This document shows positions 4,886 through 6,053 of a DNA stretch of 6,053 nucleotides, one piece after another (the first letter of the stretch is position 1; each line of letters begins with the position of its first letter). Source of the stretch: Maribacter sp. (GTDB taxonomy: Bacteria > Bacteroidota > Bacteroidia > Flavobacteriales > Flavobacteriaceae). The stretch covers positions 1-6,053 of the forward strand of contig JABDKZ010000293.1 of NCBI GenBank assembly GCA_013001935.1, given 5' to 3'. The notes beneath the pieces were generated by a model. It ran no database searches. It was not told the DNA's origin and saw only the letters and a list, made by a program, of their open reading frames with translations. The position numbers and the translations under genes are program-made.

Positions 4886-6053
4886 TCTTGATTTTTCTTC
4901 CACTTTAAAGCAATTACATTTTGTGCTATCTTGGTTCCTTCTTCTAGCCCAACGGTATTATCCTGTGCAGTATGAATACCGCCATAAAATCTGGAATCCG
5001 CTGTTTCTTGTGCGGCTTCCCAAAACGAATCGAATGACCTTATAACAAAGTCGGTTTCTCTCACTTCATCGCGTTCACGACCCTCATGAGCCCGATCTAT
5101 AAAAGCAATTTTATCACCATAAATATCCTCCAAAGCGACCGCAGCGGCAGCGGCTTGGATTGCGTGACCCGAAGGGAAACAAGGAAATGGGGGGTCTGGC
5201 CAAAACGATTCCCATTCTTGATCAATATACTTCGGGATAAAGGTATTGGGTCTTTCTGAGAAAAAATGATATTTCCATTTCCAACAGTTGATAAAAGCAT
5301 CAGCAACGGCTAAGCTCACTTTTGCATAGGTCTCGGCGGATTTAATCAATGATGGGTTCTCTTTTTCAATAGCTATGGTTGCAATATAATATGAATGACC
5401 TGGCGGCGTAAAGGAAACATCAGGATCATCACCCCACCATATGGCAGCTTCTTTTTCTTCTTGGGTGAGAATTAAGTCTTTCTCGTATACTTCCAAGAAT
5501 TCATTGTAATATGGAGACCCAGGTAGGGTGTCATAAGGAATTATTTGGGGAGTAGCCAATCCCGTATTCTGTTTTAAGAAGGTTCTGTTCTCACCCCAGT
5601 GAGGATGTAGAGGTAAGTGACTGAATGATTGGGCAAACAAAGGGGGTTTCCAGGAGCCGGGCCTATTCGGGTACACCATGTTCTTATCGAAATTATATAA
5701 ATAACCCCTATGTCCGCCATCGGTTTTTGACCAATGGATTATGGCATCAGCAATCGATTTTCCATAGGCAACAGAACGCTCGACAGTTTCTTTGTCTTTA
5801 TGATTCATTTTAAAATGGTCGTAAATTACACCTTCCAAAGAATCAATGCTTAGCTTATTCTCATCTGAAGTTTGCATATAAACACTCTTTAGAATGGCCG
5901 CTTGGGCGGCATTTAAAGACAATACCCAATCGTAGGTTTTTCCATTTTCAGGCTTGGGTAATTTATCTAAGCCATTTAGTTGACCTGCCAAGGAGTTGTG
6001 TGACTCAAATCCGTTAACAACAGATTCATACATTGTTAAACCTATGTAACCAA
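4882..6053 (-). CDS. Vanadium-dependent haloperoxidase / PAP2-fold protein, 5' end beyond right edge
   Basis: The visible 389 residues belong to the vanadium haloperoxidase branch of the PAP2 (acid phosphatase) superfamily, which uses bound vanadate and H2O2 to oxidise halides. Counting from the Met at 6033, the vanadate-site motifs are intact: Lys254 and Arg261 in KYHFFSERP, Ser288-Gly289-His290 in PFPCFPSGH, and Arg348 and His354 in SRFYGGIH. The spacing K-x6-R and R-x5-H equals that of fungal chloroperoxidase. His290 would be the acid-base residue. Phe283 occupies the position of chloroperoxidase Phe397, where bromoperoxidases have His. The frame stays open from the Met to the edge and reads GYIGLT immediately before MYESVV. 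This fits the family's conserved N-terminal helix, so Met 6033 is internal. A signal peptide or lipoprotein leader is presumably in the missing part. The stop overlaps the next gene's ATG. Halide specificity, or a phosphatase activity, cannot be decided from sequence. Confidence 0.88.
   Translation of the reverse strand, partial: GYIGLTMYESVVNGFESHNSLAGQLNGLDKLPKPENGKTYDWVLSLNAAQAAILKSVYMQTSDENKLSIDSLEGVIYDHFKMNHKDKETVERSVAYGKSIADAIIHWSKTDGGHRGYLYNFDKNMVYPNRPGSWKPPLFAQSFSHLPLHPHWGENRTFLKQNTGLATPQIIPYDTLPGSPYYNEFLEVYEKDLILTQEEKEAAIWWGDDPDVSFTPPGHSYYIATIAIEKENPSLIKSAETYAKVSLAVADAFINCWKWKYHFFSERPNTFIPKYIDQEWESFWPDPPFPCFPSGHAIQAAAAAVALEDIYGDKIAFIDRAHEGRERDEVRETDFVIRSFDSFWEAAQETADSRFYGGIHTAQDNTVGLEEGTKIAQNVIALKWKKNQE

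Noticed and set aside
4886..4903. GTG start at 4903 for the FG-GAP/ASPIC gene
   Set aside because: It would add MEEKSR in front of the signal peptide, including two Glu residues that spoil the n-region. The ATG at 4885 overlaps the upstream stop in the classical ATGA form and gives a clean signal peptide.
5097..5813. Short open frames on both strands inside the haloperoxidase gene
   Set aside because: They overlap the conserved vanadate-site coding region in other frames and look like chance openings.

Overview
The window looks like chromosomal DNA of a marine-type Flavobacteriaceae bacterium (Bacteroidota). The base composition is AT-rich. Upstream regions carry TAnnTTTG-type -7 promoter elements instead of the E. 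coli -10 box, and no strong Shine-Dalgarno sequences are evident. The gene content also fits: a TolC protein with the flavobacterial EFFGGEPGTF signature, an ECF sigma factor with a small membrane partner, and an FG-GAP/ASPIC protein beside a vanadium haloperoxidase. The genus cannot be fixed from the sequence alone.

Left part (1-1063, minus strand): a TetR-family repressor gene is followed 60 bp downstream by the first 105 codons of a TolC-type outer-membrane efflux gene that runs off the left edge. This is the usual start of a tetR-tolC-(membrane fusion protein)-(RND pump) operon. The promoter region upstream of tetR carries a perfect inverted repeat with 14-bp arms abutting a TATATTTG -7 element. 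It is very probably the repressor's own operator, controlling the whole efflux operon.

Middle part (1064-3157): an ECF-type sigma factor and, 12 bp downstream, a two-helix membrane protein with a basic, aromatic C-terminal tail form a minus-strand pair. A 153-bp divergent intergenic region separates them from a plus-strand polyprenyl (short-chain isoprenyl) diphosphate synthase. Candidate promoters face both ways in this gap.

Right part (3179-6053, minus strand): a vanadium-dependent haloperoxidase / PAP2-fold protein, whose N-terminus lies beyond the right edge, overlaps by ATGA with a secreted seven-repeat FG-GAP/VCBS protein ending in a UnbV/ASPIC domain, a transmembrane helix and a basic tail. 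The overlap implies translational coupling, so the two proteins probably act together in the cell envelope. This pair is the most interesting part of the window. It converges on the isoprenyl synthase gene with only 21 bp between stop codons. No RNA genes, CRISPR arrays, insertion sequences or attachment sites were found.
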